A DNA stretch of 11,779 nucleotides from Rhodobiaceae bacterium (GTDB lineage: Bacteria; Pseudomonadota; Alphaproteobacteria; Parvibaculales; Parvibaculaceae), in NCBI GenBank assembly GCA_002746275.1, contig NVWR01000002.1:136653-148431 (forward strand). Direction: 5' to 3'. The notes below the pieces were generated by a model, which saw nothing but the letters and a program-made list of their open reading frames with translations, was not told where the DNA came from and ran no database searches. A program made the translations under genes and the position numbers. The stretch's first letter is position 1. Every line of letters starts with the position of its first letter. Shown piece by piece: positions 6,347 to 11,779 of the stretch.

Positions 6347-7312
6347 ATGTCAGACAGAAATCCTTTCGATCCCGCTCTCTTCAAAGCAGATGCCGTTTCT
6401 GCCGAAACCACCGCCATTAACAATGCCATCATTGAGCTGCTGGATGGGGCAGACGACAATTGGGATATCGGTGTTGCAGAGGCACGGGCGCGGCGCGACC
6501 GGGGCGAAGGGCCTTTTCCGCCAGTGGAAAAATCCAAGCGCGCCATCACGCGGACCATTCCTGGCAAGGGCGGCGACATTGAGCTGCGCATCATCGCGCC
6601 GGACAGTCCCAAGGGCGTATACCTTCACCTGCACGGGGGTGGATGGGTGTTTGGCTCCGCCGACGGCCAAGACCCACTGCTGGAGCGGATCGCAGATCAA
6701 ACAGGTCTTGCTGCGGTCAGTGTTGAATATCGACTGGCGCCAGAGCACCCCTACCCGGCCGGGCCGGATGATTGCGAAACGGCCGCCGTCTGGCTGGCCA
6801 AAAACGCACAAGCCGAATTTGGCACCAGCCTGCTGACCATTGGGGGAGAGAGTGCGGGGGCGCACCTTGCCGCTGTCACGCTGCTTCGCATGCGGGACCG
6901 GCACGGCTTTAGCGGCTTTTCAGGCGCGAACCTGGTCTTCGGTGCCTTTGATCTGCGCTGGTCACCCAGTGCCAGAGCCTATGGCAATGATCGCAATCTG
7001 GTTCTGCGGGAACGTGACCTCACCAAGTTCGAAGAATGTTTTCTGCCGAAGGGTGTTGATGCAGCCGACCCTGACATCTCCCCTCTGTTTGCGGACCTGA
7101 CCGGCATGCCTCCTGCTTTATTCAGTGTGGGCACGGACGATGCGCTTCTGGACGACAGTCTTTTCATGCACGCCAGATGGGCCGCGGCAGGCAACCAAGC
7201 AGACCTTGCGATCTATCCCGGCGGCGCACACGGCTTCATCGCTTTCCCGGGAGAACTGGCCTTATCTGCAACACTGCGCATTGAGAGGTTCCTGACCGGC
7301 ATCGTTGGCTGA
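6347..7312 (+). CDS. alpha/beta hydrolase, HSL-type esterase/lipase
   Basis: The 321-residue enzyme belongs to the hormone-sensitive-lipase (family IV) carboxylesterases. The oxyanion-hole motif HGGGW is at 96-100 and the nucleophile elbow GESAG at 167-171 with Ser169. The acid is probably Asp265 in [10 protein letters not shown], and the base His295 in GGAHGF. The segment [16 protein letters not shown] (125-139) is also typical. The first 80 residues form the family's cap. No signal peptide is seen, so it should be cytoplasmic and cleave short- to medium-chain acyl esters. The ATG at 6347 is preferred over an earlier GTG at 6236, which lies inside the preceding gene; TTGAGG (6336-6341) precedes the chosen start. 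It probably shares a transcript with the gene ending at 6300. All catalytic residues are present. Confidence 0.93.
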   Translation: MSDRNPFDPALFKADAVSAETTAINNAIIELLDGADDNWDIGVAEARARRDRGEGPFPPVEKSKRAITRTIPGKGGDIELRIIAPDSPKGVYLHLHGGGWVFGSADGQDPLLERIADQTGLAAVSVEYRLAPEHPYPAGPDDCETAAVWLAKNAQAEFGTSLLTIGGESAGAHLAAVTLLRMRDRHGFSGFSGANLVFGAFDLRWSPSARAYGNDRNLVLRERDLTKFEECFLPKGVDAADPDISPLFADLTGMPPALFSVGTDDALLDDSLFMHARWAAAGNQADLAIYPGGAHGFIAFPGELALSATLRIERFLTGIVG

Positions 7313-7323
7313 CGCAGGGTCTG

Positions 7324-7375
7324 ACTGAACTTCAGTTCCTTCAATGACATTTGCGATCTGTGACCGTAAGGTCAC
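7324..7375. promoter_or_regulatory. two perfect palindromes before the thioesterase cluster
   Basis: The 90-bp gap after the esterase holds ACTGAACTTCAGT (7324-7336, 6-bp arms around one base) and GTGACCGTAAGGTCAC (7360-7375, 6-bp arms around GTAA). A TTGCGA at 7351-7356 and a TATTTT or TCGTAT around 7377-7385 would place the second palindrome between -35 and -10 with an unusually long spacer (20-23 bp), as in MerR-type promoters. This is a candidate regulated promoter for the three thioesterase genes. Neither palindrome is followed by a T-tract, so a terminator is less likely. Confidence 0.5.
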
Positions 7376-7402
7376 GTCGTATTTTCATGATTGCGAGTTC
7401 AC

Positions 7403-8248
7403 ATGACCCAACCTGTTCCCACTCTCCAAAGCACCGTCAACACGTGGCACTGCGACGAAGTTGGCCATATGAATGTGCAGTTCTATTTCACCGCCGGAGC
7501 CGACGCGACACGTATATATGCGGCAGGCCTGGGGGTTGAGGGGCCGGTCACGACGCGGATCGTCCATGTTCGCTTTCACCATGAACTGCGCGCCGGGGAT
7601 ATTTTCAGCCTCTCCACCCAGACGGTGGGTACCGGCGAGACCGGTCTGATCCTAGCCCATGAACTTTACAATCGGGGAACAGATACGCTGGCAGCAACCA
7701 TCGTGTCACGTACCGACCTCGCCCCTGAGCTTGTCAGCGAGCCACACGGTACACTCAGTGAGATGGCGCGTCCGCGCAGCGTTGGAGAGCACAGCGCCCT
7801 GCCCCTTCTCTCTCTAGGAGACGAGATGGCAGCCGACCTTATCCCCATCTATCAGGGGATCGTTCATTCTGCTCAGTGCGACGCAGATGGGTTGCGGCAA
7901 CAATTCATCATGGCGCGCTTCTCCGATGGGGCCGCGCACCTTTGGCACCATATTGGCTTTGACAGAGACGCGATGTTGGAAGCCCGTCGGGGAACCGTCG
8001 TGCTTGAAATGCGTCTCGACAGGCTGGCGGATATTAGCAGCGGAACTGTGCTGGTTGCGAAAAGTGCCATTGTTGAGGTGACAGGAAAAGTCCTACGCTT
8101 CGCGCATTTTCTCTTTGATGGTGTCAGCGGTGATCTGCTGGCAACGGGAGAAGCTTCGGCTGTGCTTCTTGATCTGGACGCCCGCAAAACGGTGGACTTT
8201 AGCGAAGCAGAACGCGCGGGCCTTGCTCCCTTCCTCATGGAGATGTGA
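7403..8248 (+). CDS. double-hotdog thioesterase, first of three paralogues
   Basis: The 281-residue protein is two fused 4HBT-like hotdog domains. The N-terminal half has the active-site stretch TWHCDEVGHMNVQFYF with Asp18 and His22, followed by VRFHHELRAGD. The C-terminal half keeps Asp160 (SAQCDADG) but has lost the GHMN motif (GLRQ), so it is probably structural. Such enzymes hydrolyse acyl-CoA thioesters in the cytoplasm; chain preference cannot be read. The shared tail FLFDGVSGDLLATGEASAVL, then LDARK, aligns with the two following genes and shows they are paralogues. The start is uncertain: ATG at 7403 has only a weak GAG upstream, and an in-frame TTG at 7391 exists. The next gene begins three bases after the stop, which implies translational coupling. 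Confidence 0.82.
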   Translation: MTQPVPTLQSTVNTWHCDEVGHMNVQFYFTAGADATRIYAAGLGVEGPVTTRIVHVRFHHELRAGDIFSLSTQTVGTGETGLILAHELYNRGTDTLAATIVSRTDLAPELVSEPHGTLSEMARPRSVGEHSALPLLSLGDEMAADLIPIYQGIVHSAQCDADGLRQQFIMARFSDGAAHLWHHIGFDRDAMLEARRGTVVLEMRLDRLADISSGTVLVAKSAIVEVTGKVLRFAHFLFDGVSGDLLATGEASAVLLDLDARKTVDFSEAERAGLAPFLMEM

Positions 8249-8251
8249 TCT

Positions 8252-9148
8252 ATGGGTGAGATGATCGATACCTACCGGGGGTATGTGAACCCGTGGGAAT
8301 GCGATGAGATGGGCCACATGAACATTCAGTTCTATCTGGGCAAAACATCCGACGCCGCGTTTCATCAACAAGCCTTTATGGGGCTGGGGTTTGAACATCA
8401 AAAGCGCGAGCGAACCACCTATGTAGCCCTTGAACATCATATCCGTTTTCACCAGGAGCTTTTTGCAAGCGATCTGGTGGCGGTGCGCTCCGGCGTCTTT
8501 TCCATTCAGGAAAAAACCATGCGTATCTATCAGGAAGTGCGCAACGCCCTCACCGACACATTGTCCGCAACGTTGGTTGTTGATGTGGGGCACTTCGATA
8601 TGACCACACGCAAGCTCACACCGTGGCCCGATTTTACGCGCACGCAAGCCGACAAATTATTGATCGAGCGTCCGACGCACGCGGACCCGCGGTCACAGCC
8701 CGACGGCTCCCTCGACCGGAACGTCTCGCTTACCCGAGCGGAGAGCCTCGACATGGGGGAGACAAACCGTTCCGCGGTCAATCGCTGGGAATGCGACAGC
8801 AATGATCACATGAATGCGCGCTTCTATCTCGCCCGCTTCTCAGAATGCCAAGGGCACATGTGGGCGCGCTCGGGCCTCGACCGGCATGCGCAGAAGGCCA
8901 AAGGCCTTGCAACCGCGACAGTTGAGATGCGGCTTGCCTATTTCCAGGAACTCACTGCAGGCCAAACGCTGCTTGTGCGAACCGGGCTGGAAGCCCAGGG
9001 GCCCAAAACGCTGCGCTACAGGCACTGGATGTTCAACGCTGAAACCGGCGACCCCGTTGCCGCAGCAGAAGGCACAGCCTTGCTGATTTCCCGCGAGACA
9101 CGCAAAGCTGTTCCCCTGCCCGACGAAATTCGTGCCCAGATCGGCTAA
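8252..9148 (+). CDS. double-hotdog thioesterase, second of three paralogues
   Basis: In this 298-residue paralogue both hotdog halves keep the full active-site motif: PWECDEMGHMNIQFYL (Asp18, His22) and RWECDSNDHMNARFYL (Asp182, His186). Each is followed by the second conserved element, HHIRFHQEL (62-70) and VEMRLAYFQEL (224-234). It is therefore the best candidate of the three for two working sites per chain. The linker (about 125-170) is polar and likely flexible. The reaction should be acyl-CoA hydrolysis, with unknown substrate. The ATG at 8252 lies three bases after the previous stop, with GGAG (8239-8242) inside the previous gene; an ATG at 8261 is an alternative start. Its position between two paralogues indicates tandem gene duplication within one operon. 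Confidence 0.87.
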   Translation: MGEMIDTYRGYVNPWECDEMGHMNIQFYLGKTSDAAFHQQAFMGLGFEHQKRERTTYVALEHHIRFHQELFASDLVAVRSGVFSIQEKTMRIYQEVRNALTDTLSATLVVDVGHFDMTTRKLTPWPDFTRTQADKLLIERPTHADPRSQPDGSLDRNVSLTRAESLDMGETNRSAVNRWECDSNDHMNARFYLARFSECQGHMWARSGLDRHAQKAKGLATATVEMRLAYFQELTAGQTLLVRTGLEAQGPKTLRYRHWMFNAETGDPVAAAEGTALLISRETRKAVPLPDEIRAQIG

Positions 9149-9180
9149 CCAATCCACACCAAATTGTGACGAGGAAATTC

Positions 9181-10098
9181 ATGGCTTTCACAGAGCTCTA
9201 CAGAAGTTCGGTTCAGACGTGGGAAGCCGACGGCATGGGCCACATGAACGTGCAGTTCTATTCGGAGAAGGCAACCAGCGCCCTTGCCGCCCTCAGCATC
9301 GCTCTGGGTCATGGCCCAGAGCGGGTCCGCACATCAGGCACACGGCTTGTTGCCGCCGACCACCACATTCGCTTTTTGCGGGAACAGCGCCCCGGTGCCC
9401 CCCTGTTCATTCGAGGCGGTGTCGTCAGTGCGACGGCAGAGAGGCTCACCTGCTATTTCGAAATGGTTGGCACTGTCTCAAATGAGGTCGCCGCCAGCTT
9501 CGTTACAGAAGTGGCTTTGTTCAAGGATGGGACTCGGGAAACGCTTTCCCTTCCTCAAAACCTTCTGGACCGTATTGACCCACTCAAGGTCGAGGTGCCT
9601 CCTCACGGACAACCGCGTGGCCTCACCCTTGAGGCGCCACGCCCCGCTCCCGCACTTGCCGACACTGAAAGCATGGGTCTGATCACCACCTTTCAGGGAG
9701 AGGTGATGCCGGACTGGTGTGACGCAACTGGTCACCTCGCAACGCGCCGCTACATGGGCATTGTCTCGGACTCCATTCCCAACCTGCTGGCACAGACGCG
9801 CGGGGATGATCGTTCACAAGACAGCAAGACAGGCGGGGCGGCTCTTGAGTATCGCTTCATCTACCGCACTGCGCCGCAGCTGGGAGATGTCCTCACCCTT
9901 CGCAGTGGCCTGAAGGAAGTGACAACTAAAACCTACACCTGGGTGCATTGGTTGTTTGATGTGGAAACCGGGACCTGTGTAGCAACTGCGGAAGCCGTGG
10001 CCATCGCGCTTGATCTTGTGGCACGCAAGGCCATTCCCATTCCCGATGAGATGGCAGAACGCCTCAAGAGTTTTGTCGTGCCGGGGCTTGGCGTTTAG
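9181..10098 (+). CDS. double-hotdog thioesterase, third of three paralogues
   Basis: This 305-residue paralogue has an N-terminal hotdog with TWEADGMGHMNVQFYS (Asp17, His21; the usual Cys before Asp is Ala) and DHHIRFLRE. Its C-terminal hotdog has PDWCDATGHLATRRYM (Asp181, His185; MN replaced by LA) and LEYRFIYRT. The end, WLFDVETGTCVATAEAVAIA with LVARK, matches its two neighbours. Thioester hydrolysis is expected; the altered second motif points to another substrate or a partly inactive half. GAGGAA (9171-9176) four bases before the ATG at 9181 sets the start; a GTG at 9166 upstream of the ribosome site is less likely. It follows the second copy by 32 bp. Its last 35 bases overlap the 3' end of the opposing small gene at 10064-10315. 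Confidence 0.85.
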   Translation: MAFTELYRSSVQTWEADGMGHMNVQFYSEKATSALAALSIALGHGPERVRTSGTRLVAADHHIRFLREQRPGAPLFIRGGVVSATAERLTCYFEMVGTVSNEVAASFVTEVALFKDGTRETLSLPQNLLDRIDPLKVEVPPHGQPRGLTLEAPRPAPALADTESMGLITTFQGEVMPDWCDATGHLATRRYMGIVSDSIPNLLAQTRGDDRSQDSKTGGAALEYRFIYRTAPQLGDVLTLRSGLKEVTTKTYTWVHWLFDVETGTCVATAEAVAIALDLVARKAIPIPDEMAERLKSFVVPGLGV

Positions 10099-10315
10099 CG
10101 CGGATGAGAATGCCTCTATTACCCGCAATACGCTGAATGGTTTTGGTGCCACGCACAAGCCGGTAGAGCTCTTCCATGTCCTGAGCAACCCGCGCTTTTT
10201 GGGCGGCCATGCGGGTGCGTTCATAGAGGGCGCGCAACTCCGGCTCAGGAAGCGCCTCTACTTCCTCTTCCTTCTCCGCCCGGTCCGGGTCCGGCTGATC
10301 GAATTTCAACACCAT
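10064..10315 (-). CDS. small charged protein of unknown function
   Basis: The 83-residue product is not recognised. It is sharply polar: residues 6-27 are acidic (DQPDPDRAEKEEEVEALPEPE), residues 25-56 look like an amphipathic helix or short coiled coil (ELRALYERTRMAAQKARVAQ onward), and the last 25 residues are basic (IQRIAGNRGILIRAKR). This could suit binding to RNA, DNA or another protein. A Shine-Dalgarno GAGGAA (complement of 10324-10329) eight bases before the ATG supports translation. The frame is open further upstream to 10438, but that would run antisense into the acyl-CoA dehydrogenase gene. The stop lies within the third thioesterase gene, a 35-bp tail-to-tail overlap. It is divergent from the dehydrogenase across 61 bp. 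Confidence 0.65.
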   Translation of the reverse strand: MVLKFDQPDPDRAEKEEEVEALPEPELRALYERTRMAAQKARVAQDMEELYRLVRGTKTIQRIAGNRGILIRAKRQAPARQNS

Positions 10316-10376
10316 CGCGCTTGTTCCTCGTCTCACAGGCCCTATGCTTGCCCGCAAACAAGAAGGAGAGCAAGGG

Positions 10377-11510
10377 ATGGATGCGTCAGAATTTTTGGAA
10401 GTGGCCCGCAAATTTCGCCGTGATGTGATCGAGCCCAATGCTGCCGCCTGGGAAACGGCCCGGGTGCAGCCCGCCGACGCTCTTGTTCAGGCGGCGGACG
10501 CCGGACTGCTCAAAATGGAAACACCGGTTGCGGCGGGTGGCTTTGGTCTATCTTTCCTCACCAAGCTTGATGTTTGTGAAGACATGTCACGGGGCTGTAT
10601 GGCTTTCACCTTCGCTCTCATCAACACCCAGAATGTTGCCGCCCGACTGGCTTCAACCGGAAACGACCGTCACCTGGAAGCCCGCGTTCCGGCGCTCCTG
10701 AGCGGGGCGATGTTTGGCGCGACGGCACTCTCAGAACCGGGAGCCGGGAGTGATTTTGCCGGTATTGCGACGCGCGCCACCAAAGTCGAGGGCGGCTGGG
10801 AACTGACCGGCGAGAAAGGCTGGATCACCAATGCAGGCATCGCGGACCTTTTTGTAACCTATGCACAGACAAATCCGGAGGCTGGATGGCGCGGCATTGG
10901 CTCGTTCCTCGTCGACGCCAAGCAGCCCGGGTTTACACGCGTTACGCCCTACGCTCTCGCCGGGGGCCATGCCATCGGTGCTGGAGGTTTCAAACTGGAA
11001 AGCTATTTCGTACCGGACGCCGATGTGCTGAAAGAGCCTGGTGATGCCTTCAAATCAGCCATGGTAGGAGTGAACGGTGCGCGGGTTTATGTCGCGGCCA
11101 TGTGCGCGGGCATGATTGCCGACGCGCTACAAAAAGCCGTCACTTATGGTGGGGAGCGCCACACGTTTGGCGTGCCTCTGCTCTCGCACCAGGGATTGAA
11201 GTGGAAGCTCAGCGATGTCGCCACGGACCTGGAGGCCATGCGCGCACTGACACACTGGGCGGGCACGCTTATCGATCAGAACAGAGATGCGGTGATGCGC
11301 GCGGCGCAGGCGAAAAAATTTGCGACAGACCGCGCTGTCTCCCTTATTGAGACCTGCATTCACGCAATGGGGGCCAATGGCCTGCGGGAAGAAAACGGAC
11401 TTGGGCGACATCTGATATGCGCCAAAATCGCCGGCTATACAGACGGGTCCATCGAGATGATGAATGAACGCATCGGGGCTGGGCTCACCAAGGCTTATGC
11501 GAAAGAATAA
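10377..11510 (+). CDS. acyl-CoA dehydrogenase family protein
   Basis: The 377-residue flavoprotein has the three-domain layout of acyl-CoA dehydrogenases: an N-terminal helical domain (1-110), a beta domain with ATALSEPGAGSDF (115-127) and GEKGWITNAG (145-154), and a C-terminal helical domain with RHTFGVPLLSHQ (261-272). These contact FAD and substrate. The enzyme should introduce a 2,3 double bond into an acyl-CoA and pass electrons to ETF. The catalytic base, normally Glu in a YEGT-like motif, appears as Asp356 in YTDGSIE, and the alternative Glu position of isovaleryl-type enzymes is also not Glu (GVNGARVYVA, 231-240). Activity may therefore be altered. AAGGAG (10363-10368) sets the ATG at 10377; an ATG at 10344 is less likely. 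The stop is three bases from the converging partial gene. Confidence 0.9.
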   Translation: MDASEFLEVARKFRRDVIEPNAAAWETARVQPADALVQAADAGLLKMETPVAAGGFGLSFLTKLDVCEDMSRGCMAFTFALINTQNVAARLASTGNDRHLEARVPALLSGAMFGATALSEPGAGSDFAGIATRATKVEGGWELTGEKGWITNAGIADLFVTYAQTNPEAGWRGIGSFLVDAKQPGFTRVTPYALAGGHAIGAGGFKLESYFVPDADVLKEPGDAFKSAMVGVNGARVYVAAMCAGMIADALQKAVTYGGERHTFGVPLLSHQGLKWKLSDVATDLEAMRALTHWAGTLIDQNRDAVMRAAQAKKFATDRAVSLIETCIHAMGANGLREENGLGRHLICAKIAGYTDGSIEMMNERIGAGLTKAYAKE

Positions 11511-11513
11511 GGC

Positions 11514-11779
11514 CTAGGTGCCTTTGTCGCTATTGGGATAATCGCTTAGTTCCTCATCCATTTTTTGCATTTCACCGCCAAAGATGCGGGCGGCACGGGC
11601 GAAACGCTTGGCCATGCTCTCGAAAAAGCCGAAGGCCTCATCCAGCTCTTCTTCCGTTGGCACGCCTGCGCGCTCCGCCGGGGTGCGACCTTCCAGGCGC
11701 TCAAGCCGTGAACTCAAAGCGGCGATCTCGCTCTCATAGGCGGCGCGCTCATCAGCGGCCAGATCACAGGTAAAGCCGC
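11514..11779 (-). CDS. partial gene, coiled-coil C-terminal end, function unknown
   Basis: Only the last 87 residues are in the window; the frame is open to the right edge, so the start lies outside. The visible part begins GFTCDLAADERAAYESEIAA and continues SRLERLEGRTPAER, a charged heptad-like stretch that suggests a coiled coil. An amphipathic segment follows (LDEAFGFFESMAKRFARAAR) and then an acidic tail. A TTG at 11715-11717 could be mistaken for a start, but there is no ribosome site and the same frame stays open upstream. No signal peptide or membrane helix is seen in this part. It converges on the acyl-CoA dehydrogenase with a three-base gap. I do not recognise the family. Confidence 0.6.
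   Translation of the reverse strand, partial: GFTCDLAADERAAYESEIAALSSRLERLEGRTPAERAGVPTEEELDEAFGFFESMAKRFARAARIFGGEMQKMDEELSDYPNSDKGT

Noticed and set aside
6007..6612. 201-codon minus-strand frame spanning a gene junction
   Set aside because: Low-complexity Ser/Arg-rich translation across the end of one gene and the start of the esterase; no ribosome site.
8093..8647. 184-codon minus-strand frame across the first two thioesterase genes
   Set aside because: His-rich shadow translation opposite conserved hotdog motifs; no evidence for a real product.
11509..11524. Short AAGGC/GCCTT hairpin between the acyl-CoA dehydrogenase and the last gene
   Set aside because: Only a 5-bp stem with a 6-base loop and no clear T-run on either side; too weak to call a terminator.
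1..11779. CRISPR array, tRNA/rRNA, insertion sequence or phage genes
   Set aside because: No regularly spaced repeats, no tRNA-like cloverleaf, and no transposase or integrase motif noticed on either strand.

Overview
The window (about 58% GC by eye) reads as chromosomal DNA of an alphaproteobacterium, probably an environmental or marine type that lives on lipids or hydrophobic compounds. The basis is codon use, strong Shine-Dalgarno sites and gene content: MaoC hydratase, acyl-CoA dehydrogenase, tandem hotdog thioesterases, HSL-type esterase and TetR regulator. No species can be named. I see no rRNA, tRNA, CRISPR array, insertion sequence or phage gene.

Left part (1-3250): a MaoC-type (R)-enoyl-CoA hydratase gene (193-1047) converges on a TetR-family regulator gene (1054-1755, minus). 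The regulator is divergent from a putative FAD-dependent oxidoreductase (1861-3186). The 105-bp gap between these two holds a near-perfect 31-bp palindrome (1813-1843) plus a third half-site, the likely operator. A hairpin at 3208-3231 separates the oxidoreductase from the next gene.

Middle part (3260-5163): a small VOC/glyoxalase-like protein (minus) is divergent from a four-helix membrane protein that looks like the styrene oxide isomerase family (3717-4169). An isocyanide-hydratase-like DJ-1/PfpI protein follows (4268-4957), converging on a six-cysteine mini-protein (4960-5163, minus).

Right part (5263-11779): an unrecognised protein built of two similar halves (5263-6300) is followed by an HSL-type alpha/beta hydrolase (6347-7312). 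After a 90-bp gap with two perfect palindromes come three consecutive double-hotdog thioesterase paralogues (7403-8248, 8252-9148, 9181-10098). The third overlaps the end of a small minus-strand gene (10064-10315), which is divergent from an acyl-CoA dehydrogenase gene (10377-11510). A partial coiled-coil gene enters from the right edge (11514-11779, minus).

Working together (inference): esterase, thioesterases, acyl-CoA dehydrogenase and MaoC hydratase supply successive chemistry for releasing, oxidising, hydrating or unloading acyl chains. They sit in several transcription units, so a single pathway is not proven. The most unusual items are the isomerase-like membrane protein with altered active-site positions, the three tandem double-hotdog genes, the internally duplicated protein of 5263-6300 and the cysteine mini-protein.
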